Assembly (NCBI GenBank): GCA_948665105.1
Contig: CAPNGW010000121.1
Location: 1 to 7,221 of the forward strand
Origin: an uncultured Lachnospiraceae bacterium
GTDB taxonomy: Bacteria > Bacillota > Clostridia > Lachnospirales > Lachnospiraceae
DNA: 7,221 bases
Reading direction: 5' to 3'
Shown here piece by piece: positions 6,263 through 7,221 of the stretch. The position numbers and the translations under genes were made by a program. The notes under the pieces were generated by a model. That model was given only the letters and a program-made list of their open reading frames with translations, was not told the DNA's origin and did no database searches. The stretch's first letter is position 1. The number at the start of each line of letters is the position of its first letter.

Positions 6263-6268
6263 ATTCTA
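6263..6268 (-). promoter_or_regulatory. Possible -10 (TAGAAT) of the XRE-HNH-Nudix operon
   Basis: TAGAAT lies midway between the two dyads, about 40 bases before the regulator's ATG. No recognisable -35 stands at 16-18 bases, so the promoter is tentative and may be weak by design. Confidence 0.3.
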
Positions 6269-6290
6269 TGTAAAGACTCATTTTAAAAAG

Positions 6291-6306
6291 GGACTAATTT
6301 CAGTCC
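6291..6306. promoter_or_regulatory. Operator-like dyad, distal copy
   Basis: GGACT-N6-AGTCC is a perfect 5-bp inverted repeat spaced 54 bases, close to five helical turns, from the proximal copy. The pair brackets the tentative -10, a layout suited to cooperative repression by the XRE regulator. Confidence 0.55.
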
Positions 6307-6399
6307 TATCAGGAAAATTTTCATTGCAGGAGCTTCCCCACCACGAAAAACTACTAATCACCAAAAAACCACCCGAAACACTTGATAACCAACACATAC

Positions 6400-6432
6400 A
6401 AAAAAGGCTCCACCAAATTTCTCGGCAAAGCC
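6400..6432 (-). terminator. Rho-independent terminator after the MazG-like gene
   Basis: On the minus strand GGCTTTGCC (6432-6424) pairs with GGTGGAGCC (6414-6406) over nine positions, three of them G-U, around a 9-base loop, and is followed by six T (6405-6400). It separates the MazG-like gene from the XRE cassette. Between it and the distal operator (6307-6399) I see no gene or clear structure. Confidence 0.65.
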
Positions 6433-6537
6433 CTTAAAGTATTCTATCACCGGAACTAACCCCGGCAGGCATCAAACCTCCCCCTGCCCGCACATGCACA
6501 TCCACAGCTCGCTCTCTTCATCCCAGACCAGCGTTTT
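6433..6537. other. 3' untranslated stretch of the MazG-like gene with a GC-rich inverted repeat
   Basis: GGCAGG (6464-6469) and CCTGCC (6483-6488) form a 6-bp stem with a 13-base loop and no T-run on either side. In the frame of the MazG-like gene, 21 sense codons follow its TAG before a TGA at 6474-6472. Nothing else is recognised. Confidence 0.35.
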
Positions 6538-6900
6538 CTAAAGCTCCGTATATTTTAAATTCTTCCCCTTGATTTTTTCTACAGGGTATTTCTCGTCATT
6601 TTTTTCCATCTTGTTCCTCAGGCAAGTGCTTAAGTCGAATCCGTTTCTCTGCGCAAACCTCAGCAGGAAAAAGAAAACATCCCCAAGCTCGTCCTCCATG
6701 TGCTTCCGCTTCCTGTCATCCTCCATCATAATCTCCATCTGCTCTATGGACTTAAAGCGGAAAATATCCAGAAGCTCATTGGCCTCCGTGGAAATCCCGA
6801 TAGCCAGATCCTTGGGATTATGAAACTGGTCCCAGTCCCGTTCCTCACAAAATTCTTTTACCTTTCTCTTCAAATCTTCCAAGGCTGTTTTGTCGTCCAT
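6538..6900 (-). CDS. MazG-like / dCTPase-type nucleotide pyrophosphohydrolase
   Basis: This is a 120-residue all-alpha NTP pyrophosphohydrolase of the MazG/RS21-C6 (dCTPP1) group, which converts (d)NTPs to monophosphates plus pyrophosphate. FCEERDWDQFHNPKDLA (17-33) is typical of the dCTPase branch. The magnesium ligands are the two EXXE-type pairs E39/E42 (STEANELL) and E71/D74 (ELGDV), all present. Helix 4 and the C-terminal NKMEKNDEKYPVEKIKGK (96-113) fit as well. The length is that of a single-domain member. ATG 6900 follows AGGTGG at good spacing. It has its own promoter region upstream (6960-6992) and terminator downstream, so it is probably monocistronic. From family knowledge dCTPP1-like enzymes accept 5-substituted dCTP; the actual substrate here is unknown. 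Confidence 0.9.
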   Translation of the reverse strand: MDDKTALEDLKRKVKEFCEERDWDQFHNPKDLAIGISTEANELLDIFRFKSIEQMEIMMEDDRKRKHMEDELGDVFFFLLRFAQRNGFDLSTCLRNKMEKNDEKYPVEKIKGKNLKYTEL

Positions 6901-6959
6901 AATTTTCCACCTGCTCTTTCAAATAATCATTTAATCCTTTATTAAATCTTCTCTAAACT

Positions 6960-6982
6960 TTGTACCATAACCCTTGTACCAT
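6960..6982 (-). repeat. Tandem 9-bp direct repeat at the MazG-like gene's start of transcription
   Basis: ATGGTACAA occurs twice on the minus strand (6982-6974 and 6968-6960), separated by five bases, a 14-bp period. It begins 4 bases after the TATAAT at 6992-6987, so it covers the likely transcription start. Identical copies at this position suggest an operator for an unidentified repressor, though chance cannot be excluded. Confidence 0.45.
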
Positions 6983-6986
6983 CTAC

Positions 6987-6992
6987 ATTATA
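6987..6992 (-). promoter_or_regulatory. Consensus -10 (TATAAT) upstream of the MazG-like gene
   Basis: TATAAT stands about 86 bases before the ATG. The only good -35 nearby, TTGACG at 7009-7004, is just 11 bases away, too close to be used with it; TTGCAT at 7016-7011 fits at 18 bases but matches only three of six. The promoter is therefore plausible but of uncertain strength, and may need an activator. Confidence 0.4.
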
Positions 6993-7016
6993 CACCTGCC
7001 TCCCGTCAAGATGCAA

Positions 7017-7221
7017 CTTTTCATCGGTTTACCCTGCCACATTCTGTCCATCCAACGCCACAAAAACCCTTGAGTTTCCGCAAACTGTAATTCCAAAATG
7101 AATACATCTTCCTAAAGTACCAATCTGTCAAATTTTTTGATATTGTAGAATGACAGTTTATAAAGCAGAGGCACTTTAATAAGCCCCGCCGGAACCGGAC
7201 TTTGGGAGACATATTCTTTTA
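7017..7221. other. Unassigned stretch at the right edge of the window
   Basis: I recognise no gene here. On the minus strand one frame is open from the window edge to a TAG at 7114-7112 (35 sense codons, ending ...FDRLVL) and could be the last codons of a gene that lies outside. Another frame gives a 63-codon reading from 7212 to 7021, but its ATG has no ribosome binding site and the product is rich in Cys, Trp and Arg without any known motif. A short inverted repeat CTGTCA/TGACAG (7125-7130, 7151-7156) and a small AGTTT-GCGG-AAACT hairpin (7076-7089) are visible; neither makes a convincing terminator. Confidence 0.3.

Noticed and set aside
6472..6537. In-frame continuation after the MazG-like gene's TAG: 21 sense codons including VWDEESELWMC, faintly like the start of a DUF1902/HicB-type domain.
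   Set aside because: It is too short, has no start with a ribosome binding site, and ends at TGA; a decayed fragment or chance is equally likely.
7021..7212. 63-codon minus-strand reading frame at the right edge.
   Set aside because: No ribosome binding site, a composition unlike the neighbouring proteins, and a competing open frame over the same bases.
1..7221. CRISPR arrays, tRNA or rRNA genes, and transposase genes.
   Set aside because: No regularly spaced repeat array, no cloverleaf or rRNA signature, and no transposase motif was seen on either strand.

Overview
The window looks like chromosome from a low-to-mid GC Gram-positive anaerobe, most likely a Clostridia/Lachnospiraceae member. 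The reasons are strong AGGAGG-type ribosome binding sites, a DUF4854-like lipoprotein, a Kdp potassium pump with a clostridial-looking KdpA, and several rho-independent terminators. This placement is inference from gene content and style. Every convincing gene is on the minus strand, so transcription runs from high to low coordinates.

In transcription order: (1) 7221-6901 is a non-coding or unassigned stretch with a consensus -10 and a tandem 9-bp repeat. It leads into a MazG/dCTPase-like nucleotide pyrophosphohydrolase (6900-6538) that ends at a terminator (6432-6400). (2) A compact AT-richer cassette follows: a small XRE-type regulator (6222-5980), an SRA-like/HNH nuclease (5926-5069) and a NudG/MutT-like Nudix hydrolase (5050-4658). 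Two copies of a 16-bp dyad lie upstream of the regulator and look like its operators. (3) A near-consensus promoter (4613-4586) drives a lipoprotein with a DUF4854-like domain (4498-3944). It is followed by an unusual 633-residue fusion of a ParB-like domain to a BMP/PnrA-like nucleoside-binding domain (3892-1991) and, 18 bases on, a calcineurin-like phosphoesterase (1972-1379), closed by a strong terminator (1332-1288). (4) A cluster of palindromes (1292-1152) precedes a promoter with an OmpR/PhoB-type direct repeat and the start of kdpA (1062 to the window edge).

The biologically coherent blocks are three. The first is a candidate modified-DNA restriction cassette whose neighbours on both sides are enzymes of families that hydrolyse modified dCTP. 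The second is a lipoprotein / ParB-BMP / phosphoesterase operon in which a periplasmic-type ligand-binding fold is apparently used inside the cell. The third is the start of the Kdp high-affinity potassium uptake operon with a plausible KdpE-type control site. Functional links within the first two blocks are inference from adjacency and family knowledge.
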